Origin: Haloplanus salinarum
GTDB lineage: Archaea > Halobacteriota > Halobacteria > Halobacteriales > Haloferacaceae
Length of the DNA: 64,000 nt
NCBI RefSeq assembly: GCF_024498175.1
Contig: NZ_CP101823.1
Span: 2,046,001 to 2,110,000, forward strand
Direction: 5' to 3'
A program made the translations under genes and the position numbers. Position 1 is the stretch's first letter. Each line of letters begins with the position of its first letter. Under the pieces are notes generated by a model, which saw nothing but the letters and a program-made list of their open reading frames with translations, ran no database searches and had not been told where the DNA came from. Shown piece by piece: positions 24,149 through 33,181 of the stretch.

Positions 24149-24780
24149 GCCGTCGCGTCCGGCGTCCGGGCCGCGCGCAGGAAGTTGTCGATCACGTCGT
24201 GGCCGACGGCGGTCAACACGCTCTCGGGGTGGAACTGGACACACTCGATGGGGTGCTCGCGGTGGCGGATCCCCATGACGAGTTCGTGTTCGCCCCCCTC
24301 GGCGTCGGCGTGGGTCGTCGTCGCCGACACCGCGAAGCAGTCGGGGACGTCCGTCGCCACGAGGGAGTGATAGCGGCCGGCGCGAAAACCCCCTTCGAGG
24401 CCGGCGAAGACCCCCTCGCCGTCGTGGTCGACGGGGTAGGCCTTGCCGTGGATCGGTTCCGGGGCGTGCCCGACCGTGCCGCCGTAGGCGTAGACGGCCG
24501 CTTCGAGGCCGAGACAGACCCCCAGGGTCGGTACGTCCGGGCTCACCTCCCGGAGGACCGCGTTGGTCACGCCCACGTCGCGGTCGTTCTTCGGGTGTCC
24601 GGGTCCGGGACTGACGACGATGGCGTCCGGATCGACCGCGCGGACCGCATCGAGGGTGGCGGTGTTTTTCAGCACCTCGACAGTGATCGGGTCGCCGGTC
24701 AGCGGATCGGGATGGTCCGAGATGTACTCGACGAGGTTGTAGGTGAACGAATCGAAGTTATCGATGACGAGGACCTTCAT
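24145..24780 (-). CDS. trpG: Anthranilate synthase component II (glutamine amidotransferase)
   Basis: A 211-residue class I glutamine amidotransferase. It starts MKVLVIDNFDSFTYNLVEYI, has the oxyanion segment VSPGPGHP, the catalytic Cys in TLGVCLGLEA and the His-Glu pair in VQFHPESV. It releases ammonia from glutamine for TrpE in the first committed step of tryptophan synthesis. Its ATG overlaps the trpE stop, and it is the last gene of trpDFEG. The family p-aminobenzoate/anthranilate subunits are similar, but the operon settles the assignment. Confidence 0.95.
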   Translation of the reverse strand: MKVLVIDNFDSFTYNLVEYISDHPDPLTGDPITVEVLKNTATLDAVRAVDPDAIVVSPGPGHPKNDRDVGVTNAVLREVSPDVPTLGVCLGLEAAVYAYGGTVGHAPEPIHGKAYPVDHDGEGVFAGLEGGFRAGRYHSLVATDVPDCFAVSATTTHADAEGGEHELVMGIRHREHPIECVQFHPESVLTAVGHDVIDNFLRAARTPDATA

Positions 24781-26402
24781 CGGCGCACCCCCGGGGCCGT
24801 CGTCTCGATGCGTTCGAGCGCGTCGAGGACGCCGCCCATCTTCTGTTCGGTCTCCTCGTACTCGCTCGCGGGGTCGCTGTCGGCGACGATACCCGCGCCC
24901 GCCTGGACGGTGATCCGGTCCTCGGCCCCGTGTTCCACCGTCGCGGTCCGGATGACGATGGCGAACTCGGCGTCGCCGGACCACGAGTAGTAGCCGACGC
25001 CGCCGCCGTAGACGCCCCGGGCGTCGCGTTCGAGTTCGTCGATGATCTCCATGGCGCGCACCTTCGGCGCCCCGGTGAGCGTCCCGGCGGGGAACGTCGC
25101 CCGCGTGGCGTCGAAGACGTCGAACGGCGGCGACCGCTCGCCGCCGGCGCCCGGATCCGTTCCGGTCGCGAGCGTCCCCGTCACCGTCGACTCGATGTGC
25201 TGGACGTGGGAGTATTTGAGCACGTTCATGAACTCCTCGACCCGGACCGATCCCGGCTCCGAGACGCGGCGCACGTCGTTGCGCGCCAGGTCGACGAGCA
25301 TCGTGTGTTCGGCGCGCTCCTTGCCGTCGGCGAGCATCTCGCCGGCGAGCCGCCGGTCCTCGACCGGACCCGACCCCCGGGGGCAGGTGCCGGCGATGGG
25401 ATTCGAGACGACCCGTCGGCCCCGCACCGACACCAGCGTCTCGGGGCTGGCGCCGACGATGGACCGATCGCCGTGGCGCAGGAGGTACATGTACGGCGAG
25501 GGGTTGACCGCCCGGAGCGACTCGTACAGCCCCAGGGGGTCGACCTCGCCGGTGAGTTCGCGCTTCCGGGAGATAACGCCCTGGTAGATGTCGCCGTCGA
25601 GGACGTGTTCCTTCGCTCGACGCACCGCGTCCTCGTACGCCTCGCGGGGGCCGGCCGTCTCGCCGGTCTTCACGAACCCGCCCGTCTCGGGCGCGTCGTG
25701 GGCCGCGAGGGCGCGCTCGACCGTCTCGGCCTCGTCGAGGAGGCGGTCGTGGACGGCACCGGGGTCCGCGCCCGGTCCGACGACCGGGGTGAAGACGAGT
25801 TCGACCGTCCCCTCGGCGTGGTCGAAGGCGACCGTCCGCGTCGTCAGGACGAACTCCGCGTCGGGGACGACGGGGTCGGGGCGCTCGACGCCCACCTCGT
25901 CGAGCCAGAGGTCGTAGACGGCGTCGTAGGCGAGGAAGCCGACCAGCCCGCCGTCGAGGTGCTGGCGGTCGGCGGCCGGGAACCCCACGCGGTCGACGTC
26001 GGGCAGGGCCGTCCGGAGGGCGTCGAGGACGTCGGCGTCCCCGCCGTCCGCGTCGAGGCCCGCCCGCTCGGCGAGCAGATCGGCCGCCCGGCCGCCGAGC
26101 GACTCGACGGTCACGTCGGTTCCCGTGACCGAGACGACGGCGTCGGGGTCGTAGCCGACGAACGAGTAGCGGGCGTGGCGGTCGGTCCCGCCGCCGGAGG
26201 TGAAGGCGCCCTCGGGGTCGCTGGAGGGGGTCTTCTCCGCGCTCTCCAGCAGGAACCCGTAGTCGCTGCGGTCGTCGAGGGCGGCGTAGGCCGACAGGGG
26301 CGTCGTCTCGACGTCGAGCGTGACCGCGAGGCGGGCGACGGCCGGCTCCGTGCGGCCGGCGAGGGCGTCGGCGAAGCTCGCCCGGTCCGTGTCGGGCGTC
26401 AC
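24777..26402 (-). CDS. trpE: Anthranilate synthase component I
   Basis: A 541-residue chorismate-using enzyme. The N-terminal domain carries the feedback region (an LLESAEKT-type tryptophan-binding motif at about residues 50-57). The catalytic domain includes DGDIYQGVISRK, NPSPYMYLL, IAGTCPRG, EHTMLVDLARND, FPAGTLTGAPK and GAGIVADSDP. It forms anthranilate from chorismate with TrpG. The start is the GTG at 26402, overlapping the trpF TGA; the open frame continues far upstream in the wrong reading of trpF and trpD, so a longer protein is not credible. The intact LLES motif suggests feedback inhibition by tryptophan. Confidence 0.94.
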   Translation of the reverse strand: MTPDTDRASFADALAGRTEPAVARLAVTLDVETTPLSAYAALDDRSDYGFLLESAEKTPSSDPEGAFTSGGGTDRHARYSFVGYDPDAVVSVTGTDVTVESLGGRAADLLAERAGLDADGGDADVLDALRTALPDVDRVGFPAADRQHLDGGLVGFLAYDAVYDLWLDEVGVERPDPVVPDAEFVLTTRTVAFDHAEGTVELVFTPVVGPGADPGAVHDRLLDEAETVERALAAHDAPETGGFVKTGETAGPREAYEDAVRRAKEHVLDGDIYQGVISRKRELTGEVDPLGLYESLRAVNPSPYMYLLRHGDRSIVGASPETLVSVRGRRVVSNPIAGTCPRGSGPVEDRRLAGEMLADGKERAEHTMLVDLARNDVRRVSEPGSVRVEEFMNVLKYSHVQHIESTVTGTLATGTDPGAGGERSPPFDVFDATRATFPAGTLTGAPKVRAMEIIDELERDARGVYGGGVGYYSWSGDAEFAIVIRTATVEHGAEDRITVQAGAGIVADSDPASEYEETEQKMGGVLDALERIETTAPGVRR

Positions 26403-27040
26403 GGCGACACCTCCACGCCGGCGTTGCGAACGAAGGCCCTGACCGCCTCGTGGTCCTTCTCGCCGCCGCGGCGTTCGACGCCGCTGGAGACGTCGACCGC
26501 GTAGGGACCGACCGTCCGGGCCGCCTCGGCGACGTTCTCGGGGGTCAGTCCCCCCGCGAGGACGACCGGCGTCGAGCAGTCGTCGACCAGGTCGGCGGCG
26601 GCGTCCCAGTCGTGGGTCTCGCCGGTCCCGCCCGCGCCCGACTCGGTCGTCGAGTCGATCAGGACGGCGTCGGCGACGCCGTCGTACCCGCGGACGCGGT
26701 CGGTGGCGGCCGCGTCGACGGCCGTGATCACGTCCGCGCGGGCCTCCCGGCGGACGTACCGGACGTCCTCGGCGTCCAAGTCGCCGTGAAGTTGGATCGC
26801 GTCGGGGGCGACGGCGCCCGCGAGTTCGACCGCACGCGCCGGGCTGTCGGGCATCGACACCAGCACGGTCGAGAGGAAGGGGGGCGCGGCCGCGACCAGG
26901 TCGGCCGCGCGGTCGGGGGCGACCTCCCGGGGCGTGTCGACGCTCACCTCGGTGATGATACCGACCGCGGCGGCGCCGGCCTCGGAGACCGCCCGCAGAT
27001 CCGTCTCGTTGGTCACACCGCAGATCTTCGCCCGGACCAT
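26399..27040 (-). CDS. trpF: Phosphoribosylanthranilate isomerase
   Basis: A 213-residue TIM-barrel enzyme for the third step of tryptophan synthesis (Amadori rearrangement of N-phosphoribosylanthranilate). It shows the family start VRAKICGVTNETD with the catalytic Cys, IQLHGDLD, the catalytic Asp in VLIDSTT, LAGGLTPENV and the phosphate motif VDVSSGVE. The ATG overlaps the trpD stop, and the stop overlaps the trpE start. Length and order are normal for haloarchaea. Confidence 0.94.
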   Translation of the reverse strand: MVRAKICGVTNETDLRAVSEAGAAAVGIITEVSVDTPREVAPDRAADLVAAAPPFLSTVLVSMPDSPARAVELAGAVAPDAIQLHGDLDAEDVRYVRREARADVITAVDAAATDRVRGYDGVADAVLIDSTTESGAGGTGETHDWDAAADLVDDCSTPVVLAGGLTPENVAEAARTVGPYAVDVSSGVERRGGEKDHEAVRAFVRNAGVEVSP

Positions 27041-28035
27041 CACACACCCCGCAGGTCGTCGAGTTTGGCGGCGGCGGCGCCGGAGTCGATGGCCTCGCGG
27101 GCCGCGTCCACGCCGCCCGGCAGGTCGTCGGCGATCCCGGCGACGTAGAGGGCCGCGCCCGCGTTCGCGAGGATGATGTCGCGTTTCGGCCCCGTCACCT
27201 CGCCGGCGACGATGCCGCGGAGGTCGGCGGCGTTCGCCTCGGGGTCGCCGCCCGCGACCGCCTCGACGGGGGCCCGTTCCAGCCCCAGGTCGGCCGGCGT
27301 TAGCGTGTACTCGGTCACCTCGTCGCCGTCGACCTCGGCGACGGTCGTGGCGTCGTGGATGGCGATCTCGTCCATCCCGGCGCCGTGGACCACCATCGCC
27401 CGGTCGACGTCCATCCGAGCGAGCGCGTGGGCGAGGACGGGCACGAGGTCGGGGTCGTAGACGCCGACCACCTGCGCGTCGGCGCCGGCGGGGTTGGTCA
27501 GCGGCCCGAGGACGTTGAACACCGTGCGCATCCCCAGTTCCTTCCGCGGGCCGATGACGGCCTTCATCGCCGGGTGGAAGACCGGCGCGAGCATGAAGCC
27601 GATGCCGTCGCGCTCGATCGCTCCCTCCACGGCGGGCGGTTCGGCCTCGACGTCCACCCCGGCGACCTCGAGGACGTCCGCGCTGCCGGAGGTAGAGGAG
27701 ACGGAGTAGTTGCCGTGTTTGGCGACGGCGGCGCCCGCGCCCGCAGCGACGATGGCGCTCGTCGTCGAGACGTTGATCGTATCGTAGTCGTCGCCGCCGG
27801 TCCCGCAGGTGTCGACCAGCGGCGACCGGTCGGGGGTGATGGTCCGGGCAGCGTCGCGCATCCCCTTCGCGAAGCCCGCGATCTCCGTCTCGGTCTCCCC
27901 CTTCGCCCGGAGCGCCGCGAGCAACGCCCCGATCTGGGCCTCCGTCGCTTCCTCGAAGACGGCCCGGGCCGCGTCCCGTGCCTCCTCGCCGCTCAAGTCC
28001 TCCCCGTCGGTAACGCGCTCGATATAATCCTGCAT
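27040..28035 (-). CDS. trpD: Anthranilate phosphoribosyltransferase
   Basis: A 331-residue enzyme that joins anthranilate to PRPP. It has an N-terminal helical region, the PRPP loop VDTCGTGGDDYDTINVSTTS, KHGNYSVSSTSGSADVLE, and VFNVLGPLTNPA. It is the first gene of trpDFEG, an order known from Haloferax volcanii, where the cluster is tryptophan-regulated. The promoter region has direct repeats (28037-28044 and 28067-28074). The other trp genes (trpCBA) are not in this window. Confidence 0.95.
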   Translation of the reverse strand: MQDYIERVTDGEDLSGEEARDAARAVFEEATEAQIGALLAALRAKGETETEIAGFAKGMRDAARTITPDRSPLVDTCGTGGDDYDTINVSTTSAIVAAGAGAAVAKHGNYSVSSTSGSADVLEVAGVDVEAEPPAVEGAIERDGIGFMLAPVFHPAMKAVIGPRKELGMRTVFNVLGPLTNPAGADAQVVGVYDPDLVPVLAHALARMDVDRAMVVHGAGMDEIAIHDATTVAEVDGDEVTEYTLTPADLGLERAPVEAVAGGDPEANAADLRGIVAGEVTGPKRDIILANAGAALYVAGIADDLPGGVDAAREAIDSGAAAAKLDDLRGV

Positions 28036-28036
28036 G

Positions 28037-28084
28037 GATGAACACCAGTGTATTAGTTCGGGTTACGATGAACAAATCTATACA
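28037..28084 (-). promoter_or_regulatory. trpDFEG promoter region with direct repeats
   Basis: GATGAACA occurs at 28037-28044 and again at 28067-28074, exactly 30 bp apart, about three helical turns. On the minus strand, TGTATAGATT (28075-28084) is a TATA candidate giving a leader of about 20 bases; CTAATACA (28049-28056) is an alternative. The repeats on both sides of the start region suggest a regulator site, probably tryptophan-responsive by context. Between 28085 and 28282 I see only the upstream region of the tRNA. Confidence 0.45.
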
Positions 28085-28282
28085 TCTTCATAAACCTATC
28101 GTCCGGCGGCCGTCGGCGGGGCGGGGGCGCGAAACGGCCCTCGACGCGGCGGGGCGGCCGAACCGCGGCCACCCCGATGCCGGCGTATAATTCCCCCGAA
28201 ATCGCCGCGCCGGGCGGCGTTCCGAAAGGTTCAATTACCGGCCACCGGTACGTTGTGATGCGTCGAAACGCACGCAACGTCC

Positions 28283-28357
28283 GGGTTGGTGGTCTAGTCC
28301 GGTTATGACACCTCCTTGACATGGAGGAGGCCGGCGGTTCAATTCCGCCCCAACCCA
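28283..28357 (+). tRNA. tRNA-Val (anticodon GAC)
   Basis: It folds by hand into a full cloverleaf: acceptor GGGTTGG with CCAACCC plus discriminator A; anticodon stem CCTCC with GGAGG around the loop TTGACAT (anticodon GAC, reading GUC); T stem GGCGG with CCGCC around TTCAATT; and a D arm with GTC and GAC. CCA is not encoded. Copies of its 3' end lie just downstream (28468 and, more divergent, 28526), as at integration sites. Confidence 0.92.
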
Positions 28358-28550
28358 CTTCTGCCGACGCTACGCGAGGAGCGACGCGACGAGCCGGCGC
28401 CGGCGAACGGATCCGCGGATTCGAAGCAGGGAACGAAGCGAACTCCGTGAGCGAAGTGACCGTGGTGCAATTCCGCCCCAACCCACTTCTGACGACGCAA
28501 CGACGACGAGCGAAGCGAGTCCTCGCGGTTCGATTCCACCCCAGCCGCTC
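28340..28550. repeat. tRNA 3'-end remnants downstream of tRNA-Val (att-like)
   Basis: The segment CAATTCCGCCCCAACCCACT and its continuation (28340-28370, the end of tRNA-Val plus flank) recurs at 28468-28498 with near identity, beyond the mature tRNA end. A third, divergent T-arm/acceptor end (CGGTTCGATTCCACCCCAGC) is at 28526-28545. These fragments are not complete tRNAs. They look like attachment-site copies left by integrative elements that used the tRNA 3' end. No integrase gene lies within the window. Confidence 0.65.
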
Positions 28551-28594
28551 TTTCGACCCCAAGGGTTAGCGGCGTGGCGGCGGTACGCCGACAC

Positions 28595-28792
28595 GTGCCC
28601 GCCGATTCACGAGCGAGCTGGACGGACCCCGCGTACCTCGCGACCGTCGTCGGCGTCCTCGCGACAGGGGCGGTCGTGTTCTACAGTGCGACGGCCCGCT
28701 CCGGTCCGACCGTCGACGAGGTCGTGTTCGTGGTCCTCTCGATCACCGTTCCCGCCACCGTCGCGTACGAACTCGCGCGCCGGTGGGGATGA
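28595..28792 (+). CDS. Small membrane protein (65 aa)
   Basis: A GTG-initiated frame encoding two hydrophobic spans (AYLATVVGVLATGAVVFYSA and EVVFVVLSITVPATVAYELA) joined by a short polar loop, with a polar N-terminus. There is no family assignment. An in-frame GTG 21 bp upstream is an alternative start. It lies just beyond the tRNA remnants. The membrane profile is regular enough to suggest a real protein, but no promoter element is evident. Confidence 0.45.
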   Translation: MPADSRASWTDPAYLATVVGVLATGAVVFYSATARSGPTVDEVVFVVLSITVPATVAYELARRWG

Positions 28793-28828
28793 GCCGTGCG
28801 GTCGCGCCGTCGCGGTCCCGCCGAGCCG

Positions 28829-29458
28829 TCACCCCGCCCGCACCCAGAGGTCGCGGCCGACGACGACGACGGCCGCCGCCACGGGGAACGCGACGGGGAG
28901 GGAGCCGACGGGTCCCGTGTCGGCGCCGAGGGCGACGCTCGCGGCCACGACGAGGACGGGGAGGACGGGGCCGCCGACCAGCGCGGCGCCGAGGAGCGAC
29001 CGGTCGCCGCGGAGGTAGCCACCGCCCCAGGCGAGCAGTCCCGGAATCAGGAGGACGAGCGCGAGCAGGCCGAGGGCGACGCCGAACAGCGCGTTCAGCG
29101 TGGCGGTCAGGTCGGCGGTCGCCCCGGGGCCGGTCGTCACGAGGATGACCGTCGCGAGCGTCCCGACGCCGGCGCCGGCGAGCGCCACGACCGCGGTCCA
29201 GCGCTGCCAGCGCGCCATCCGCTCCCGGTCGCGGCGAAACAGGGAGAGCAGACCCAGCAGTATCGCGAGCACCGCGACCAGCGCCACGACGGGGATGACC
29301 GTCCGCTCGACCCACAGCGCGCTGAACCGCGGCGGATCGAAGACGTAGGAGTCGGTGGGCACCGGACCGAACCAGCGGGTCGGAACGGCCGCGACGACGA
29401 CGAGGAGGCCGCCGAGCGCGGTCAGCCCGCCGACGAACCGACGGTCGGGGGACCACAC
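28829..29458 (-). CDS. Multi-span membrane protein (209 aa)
   Basis: An integral membrane protein with about six hydrophobic helices (LTALGGLLVVVAAVPTRW, VIPVVALVAVLAILLGLLSL, WTAVVALAGAGVGTLATVIL and three more). After helix 2 there is a basic loop (FRRDRERMARWQRW). No known family function. The start is the GTG at 29458, 2 bp downstream of the PQQ-protein stop, so the two genes form an operon. The frame remains open upstream inside that gene but is not credible there. Confidence 0.72.
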   Translation of the reverse strand: MWSPDRRFVGGLTALGGLLVVVAAVPTRWFGPVPTDSYVFDPPRFSALWVERTVIPVVALVAVLAILLGLLSLFRRDRERMARWQRWTAVVALAGAGVGTLATVILVTTGPGATADLTATLNALFGVALGLLALVLLIPGLLAWGGGYLRGDRSLLGAALVGGPVLPVLVVAASVALGADTGPVGSLPVAFPVAAAVVVVGRDLWVRAG

Positions 29459-29460
29459 GG

Positions 29461-30711
29461 TCAGCCACCCCCGACGGCCACCACGGTGCCGTCTCGCGTC
29501 GCCGTGACGACGCCGCCGTCGAGGACCGCGGGCGACACCACGGGTTCGGCGCTGCGATACCCCCACGTCGCCTCGCCGAAGCGCGCGGTGAACGCGAGCA
29601 GTCGCGGGGGGGTCGGTCGGTCCCCCGCGTGCGACTGGATGGCGAAGGCGTGGTCGCCGGCGGCGGCGGTCACCGCCCCCTCGCCGACGAACGAACACCA
29701 GCGCGGGTCGGGGGCGCCGTCGCCGGTCCGGTCGAGGGCGAACGTCGCCTCGCCGGCCTCCCCCGGTCGTTCGACGGCGTAGACGGTCTCGGGGGTGACG
29801 ACCGGGGTCGAGTAGGTGCGTCCCCCGCCCCGGTCGACGAGCCAGCGCTCCGTGCCGTCGTCGAGGGCGGCCCCGAGGATCCCCTCGCCGGTACCGACGT
29901 AGACGACCCCGTCGGCGACGGCGGGCCGGGACCGAGGGTCGACCGACGACGACCACAGGCGGTCGCCGGTCGCGGCGTCCAGTCCGCGCAGGTCCCCGCC
30001 GGCGACGACGACGGCGCCGTCGGCGACGGCGAGACGCGACCCGCCGTCCGTCGTGGCCGTCCACCGACGGCCGCCGCCGGCGGTGTCGAGCGCCGCCAGT
30101 TCGTCACCGGTGGGGACGAACACCGCCCCGTCGGCGACGGTCGGCGACGCGGTGGGGACGACCCCGGTGGCTCGCCACCGCTCGGTCCCGTCGTCGGTTC
30201 GGAGGGCGACGACGCCGTCGGCGGTGGGGACGTACACGGTGCCGGAGCGGACGACCGGCGGCGCGGGCGTCGCGCCGTGGCCGCCGGCCGACGTCGTCGC
30301 GGGCGAGAGGTCCCCGTATCGCCACTCCTCGCGGCCGTCGCGGAGCGAGAGCGCGAACGCGCCCGCGCCGGTCGTGAGGAAGACCCGGCCGTCGGCGACC
30401 GCCGGCGGACTCACGTCGGCCGTGACGCCGTCGACCGTCGGGGCGGAGAGCGTCGTTCGCCAGCGGAGCGTCGGGGCGTCGGTCGGCGGCCGGCGGGACG
30501 GCGCGAACCCGGTGTTGGCGGGGTCGAACCGGGGCGCGGGCCAGTCGCCGCCGGGGAGCGAGTCGAACCCCCGATCGGCCTCGCCCGTGCCGAACGTCGT
30601 CGACGGCGTCGGCGTGTCGTCGTCCGGACACGACGACGAACAGCCGCCGAACCCGGCGACGACCCCCGCCGAGAGCGTACCGAGAAACGTCCTGCGTTCG
30701 ATGGAGGGCAT
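29461..30711 (-). CDS. PQQ-like beta-propeller lipoprotein
   Basis: A 416-residue exported protein. The N-terminus has a Tat-type RRTFLG motif and a lipobox-like VAGFGGC, so it is probably exported folded and lipid-anchored at Cys. The body is a run of beta-propeller blades with repeated phrases such as VADGxVFV, GTVYVPTADGVVALRTDDGT and RGLDAATGDRLW, as in BamB and PQQ-dependent dehydrogenases. It lacks an obvious dehydrogenase active site, so it is more likely a scaffold or binding protein. The start at 30711 is set by the signal sequence. Confidence 0.85.
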   Translation of the reverse strand: MPSIERRTFLGTLSAGVVAGFGGCSSSCPDDDTPTPSTTFGTGEADRGFDSLPGGDWPAPRFDPANTGFAPSRRPPTDAPTLRWRTTLSAPTVDGVTADVSPPAVADGRVFLTTGAGAFALSLRDGREEWRYGDLSPATTSAGGHGATPAPPVVRSGTVYVPTADGVVALRTDDGTERWRATGVVPTASPTVADGAVFVPTGDELAALDTAGGGRRWTATTDGGSRLAVADGAVVVAGGDLRGLDAATGDRLWSSSVDPRSRPAVADGVVYVGTGEGILGAALDDGTERWLVDRGGGRTYSTPVVTPETVYAVERPGEAGEATFALDRTGDGAPDPRWCSFVGEGAVTAAAGDHAFAIQSHAGDRPTPPRLLAFTARFGEATWGYRSAEPVVSPAVLDGGVVTATRDGTVVAVGGG

Positions 30712-30820
30712 CGGTCGTCTATTGTGACACCTCCGTGAAAGGTGTCTCGGATCGTTGCAGGCGGAGAGAGACCGGGGGACCACGCGGCGGGCGACGGCCA
30801 CGCGTCGACCATGGTAACCG

Positions 30821-30825
30821 TTATG
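30821..30825 (+). promoter_or_regulatory. TATA-like element for the CBS-domain gene
   Basis: CCGTTATGCC (core TTATG at 30821-30825) lies 25-29 bp before the ATG at 30850. Confidence 0.4.
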
Positions 30826-30849
30826 CCAGTACATGTCCTACGTCATCAC

Positions 30850-31257
30850 ATGACAGAGACGCTGGTCAAAGAGGCGATGACCACGCCGATGCTCACGCTG
30901 GACGCGGAGGCGACCGTCGACGAGGCGTCGCGCGGGATGCTGGAGGCGGGGATCAAGTCGCTCGTCGTGGTCGGGGAGGCTTGTCGCCCGGAGGGCATCT
31001 TCACCTCCACGGACGTCCTGCAGGTTGCGGCCGACGGCCGGCCCACCGACGAGGCGACCATCGGGGAGTACATGACCTCGCCGGTGAAGACGGTCGACCC
31101 CGACACCTCGCTCTCGTCCGTCGGCCGCCGGATGGTCGAGGAGGAGGTCAGCCACCTCCCGGTGACCGACGCCGACGGCAACGGGGTGGGGATCCTGACG
31201 ACGACGGACGTGACCGAGGCGCTGTCGGCGGCCGAGTTGCCCGCCGGATCGACGTAG
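30850..31257 (+). CDS. CBS-domain pair protein
   Basis: A 135-residue soluble protein made of two CBS motifs (Bateman module): MTTPMLTLDAEATVDEASRG, and MTSPVKTVDPDTSLSSVGRR with SHLPVTDADG and GILTTTDV. CBS pairs bind adenosine nucleotides and act as energy or ligand sensors, usually in partnership with other proteins. No partner domain is fused. The ATG at 30850 is supported by promoter spacing; the in-frame ATGs upstream would add an atypical tail. It is divergent from the PQQ-like lipoprotein. Confidence 0.88.
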   Translation: MTETLVKEAMTTPMLTLDAEATVDEASRGMLEAGIKSLVVVGEACRPEGIFTSTDVLQVAADGRPTDEATIGEYMTSPVKTVDPDTSLSSVGRRMVEEEVSHLPVTDADGNGVGILTTTDVTEALSAAELPAGST

Positions 31258-31302
31258 CGTCGCCGCACGAAGAGTTACGGCCCGGCAGGGCCGTTCGTTC
31301 CT

Positions 31303-31995
31303 ATGGCCATCGACCTCGAACGGCTCGTCCGGTACCCCGCGAACTCCGAGGAGTGGGCCACCATCCTCCTCGTCGGGGGCGTGCTGACGGCGCTGTCGGT
31401 GTTGATCGTCCCGGCCGTGCTCCTGCTCGGTTACCTCCTCCGGGTCCTCCGTGCGGGCATGGCCGAAGCGGCGGAACCCCCCGGGTTCGAGGACCCACGA
31501 ACGCTCCTCTACGAGGGGACGGTGGCCTCGATCATCGTCCTCGTCTACCAGTTCGTCCCCCTGTTCGTCGCGACGCTGACGGTCGGGGGGACGGTCCTGG
31601 CGGTCCTGACCGGCGTCGAAGTCGGTGTGGTCCCGGGGCTGGTCGGTCTCCTCGGGGGGCTGGCGCTCGCCGCGATACTCGCCGTGGTCCTCGGCTACGT
31701 CACCCTGATCGGCCTCGCCAACTACGCCCACGAGGGTGACCTCCGGGCGGGGTTCGACCTCGGCGTGTGCCGCGCCGTGGCGTTCGACGGCGCCTACGCC
31801 GTCCCGTGGCTGTACGGCGTTCTCCTTCTCGTCGCCGGAAACGTCGTGGCGGGAGTCCTTGGGTTCGTCCCCGTCGTCGGCGTGCTGGCCGTCTTCTACG
31901 CACAGGTGGCGGCGGCCTGGGCCTGGGGCAAGGGGTTCGCCGACGCGACGGGTCTCGACGACGCGCCGGAGCCACAGGGGACGGCCACGGGGTGA
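31303..31995 (+). CDS. DUF4013-type membrane protein
   Basis: A 230-residue membrane protein with six hydrophobic spans and the DUF4013 layout: N-terminal [20 protein letters not shown], a cytoplasmic segment with [20 protein letters not shown], and repeated Gly-rich helices. Function unknown. A paralogue is encoded at 48931-49671 with the same start pattern (the [13 protein letters not shown] counterpart). It is followed 52 bp later by a DUF63 membrane protein on the same strand. Confidence 0.8.
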   Translation: MAIDLERLVRYPANSEEWATILLVGGVLTALSVLIVPAVLLLGYLLRVLRAGMAEAAEPPGFEDPRTLLYEGTVASIIVLVYQFVPLFVATLTVGGTVLAVLTGVEVGVVPGLVGLLGGLALAAILAVVLGYVTLIGLANYAHEGDLRAGFDLGVCRAVAFDGAYAVPWLYGVLLLVAGNVVAGVLGFVPVVGVLAVFYAQVAAAWAWGKGFADATGLDDAPEPQGTATG

Positions 31996-32047
31996 GCGCC
32001 GACCGAGGACCACAACCCTGAAGCGCGGCGCCGTCGGGGTCTTCGGT

Positions 32048-33181
32048 ATGGCTACCGTCGCGGAACGCCTCGGCGTCGAACCGGCGCGGCTCTGGCTCGG
32101 GTCCGTCCTCGCCTTGCTCGCCGCGCTGATCGGCGGGTCGCTCGTCTTCCCACGCGCCGTCTACGACGGCTTCGTCTGGCACTACTTCTGGGGACCGGTG
32201 CAGGCGGACGCCAACGCCGCCGTCTGTGCCATCCGCGAGGGCGGCACCACGCGCTATCTCTACGACAGCGCGGCGTGTTCTGCGGCGGCCGAACCGGTCG
32301 CCTACCCGGGGTACACCCTCGTCTCGGAGGTCGGCTACGTCGTCGTCCTCCTGATCGCTCTCGCCGGGGTCGTCTTCCTCTTACAGCGACTCGAGATCGG
32401 CTCCGACCGCAGCCTCTTTTTCTCGCTCCTGCCGTTCGTCTTCTTCGGCGGCGCGCTCCGGGTCGTCGAGGACGTGACCGACGCCCCCACCGAGTCCGTG
32501 ATCACCTACCCCCTGAACACCCTCCTCATCAGCCCCATCATCTACTTCACCGTCTTCGCGGTGACGCTGCTCGCCTTGCTCGCGAGCGTGACGCTCGAAC
32601 GGAAACGGGTCGTCGAGCGGTACACCAGCCCGCTCGTCGGAATCGGGTGTGCCGTCCTCGTCACGACGCTCGCCTTCCTCCTCTGGAGCGCCGTCGTCCC
32701 CGGGGGTCCGGGCACGTTCTACCCGCAGGTGCTCGTCGTGATCCTCGCCGGGGCGACGGCCTTGGCGGGCCTCGTCTGGTGGCTGCTCGAACGGTACGCG
32801 CCGGCGGTCAACGCGGGCACCGGCCGCATCGGTGCGGTCGTCATCTGGGGACACGCCGTCGACGGCGTCGCCAACGTCGTCGGCCTCGACTGGATGGTCG
32901 CGCTGGGTGCCGGGACGAACCTCGTCCCCAAACACCCGGTCAATCGCTTCATCGTCGACGTCACCGCGTCGACCCTGCCCGCCTCGGTGCTGGCGATCAC
33001 CGGAGACACCTGGCCCTTCCTCGTCGTGAAACTCGTCGCCGCGACGCTCGTCGTCTGGCTGTTCGACGAGCAGATCTTCGAGGAGAGCCCGCAGTACACC
33101 ATCCTCCTGCTGGTCGCCATCCTCGCGGTGGGGCTGGGTCCCGGGACCCGCGACATGCTCCGGGCGACCTTCGGCGTCTAG
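32048..33181 (+). CDS. DUF63 family membrane protein
   Basis: A 377-residue archaeal membrane protein with about nine to ten spans. Family-like features are an N-terminal extracytoplasmic Cys-containing loop ([20 protein letters not shown]), [12 protein letters not shown], and the conserved [15 protein letters not shown] and [11 protein letters not shown] segments. Function unknown, possibly membrane-enzyme-like given the conserved polar residues in helices. The start at 32048 avoids the out-of-family upstream extension. It converges on the YcaO gene with a 4-bp overlap. Confidence 0.85.
   Translation: MATVAERLGVEPARLWLGSVLALLAALIGGSLVFPRAVYDGFVWHYFWGPVQADANAAVCAIREGGTTRYLYDSAACSAAAEPVAYPGYTLVSEVGYVVVLLIALAGVVFLLQRLEIGSDRSLFFSLLPFVFFGGALRVVEDVTDAPTESVITYPLNTLLISPIIYFTVFAVTLLALLASVTLERKRVVERYTSPLVGIGCAVLVTTLAFLLWSAVVPGGPGTFYPQVLVVILAGATALAGLVWWLLERYAPAVNAGTGRIGAVVIWGHAVDGVANVVGLDWMVALGAGTNLVPKHPVNRFIVDVTASTLPASVLAITGDTWPFLVVKLVAATLVVWLFDEQIFEESPQYTILLLVAILAVGLGPGTRDMLRATFGV

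Noticed and set aside
24777..27047. Single long protein joining the trpE frame with upstream sequence (fusion)
   Set aside because: The upstream half is an out-of-frame reading of trpF and trpD, both intact with overlapping starts and stops; trpE begins at the GTG at 26402.
28468..28550. Second complete tRNA gene after tRNA-Val
   Set aside because: Only T-arm and acceptor 3' ends are present; no D arm or anticodon arm can be formed upstream of them.
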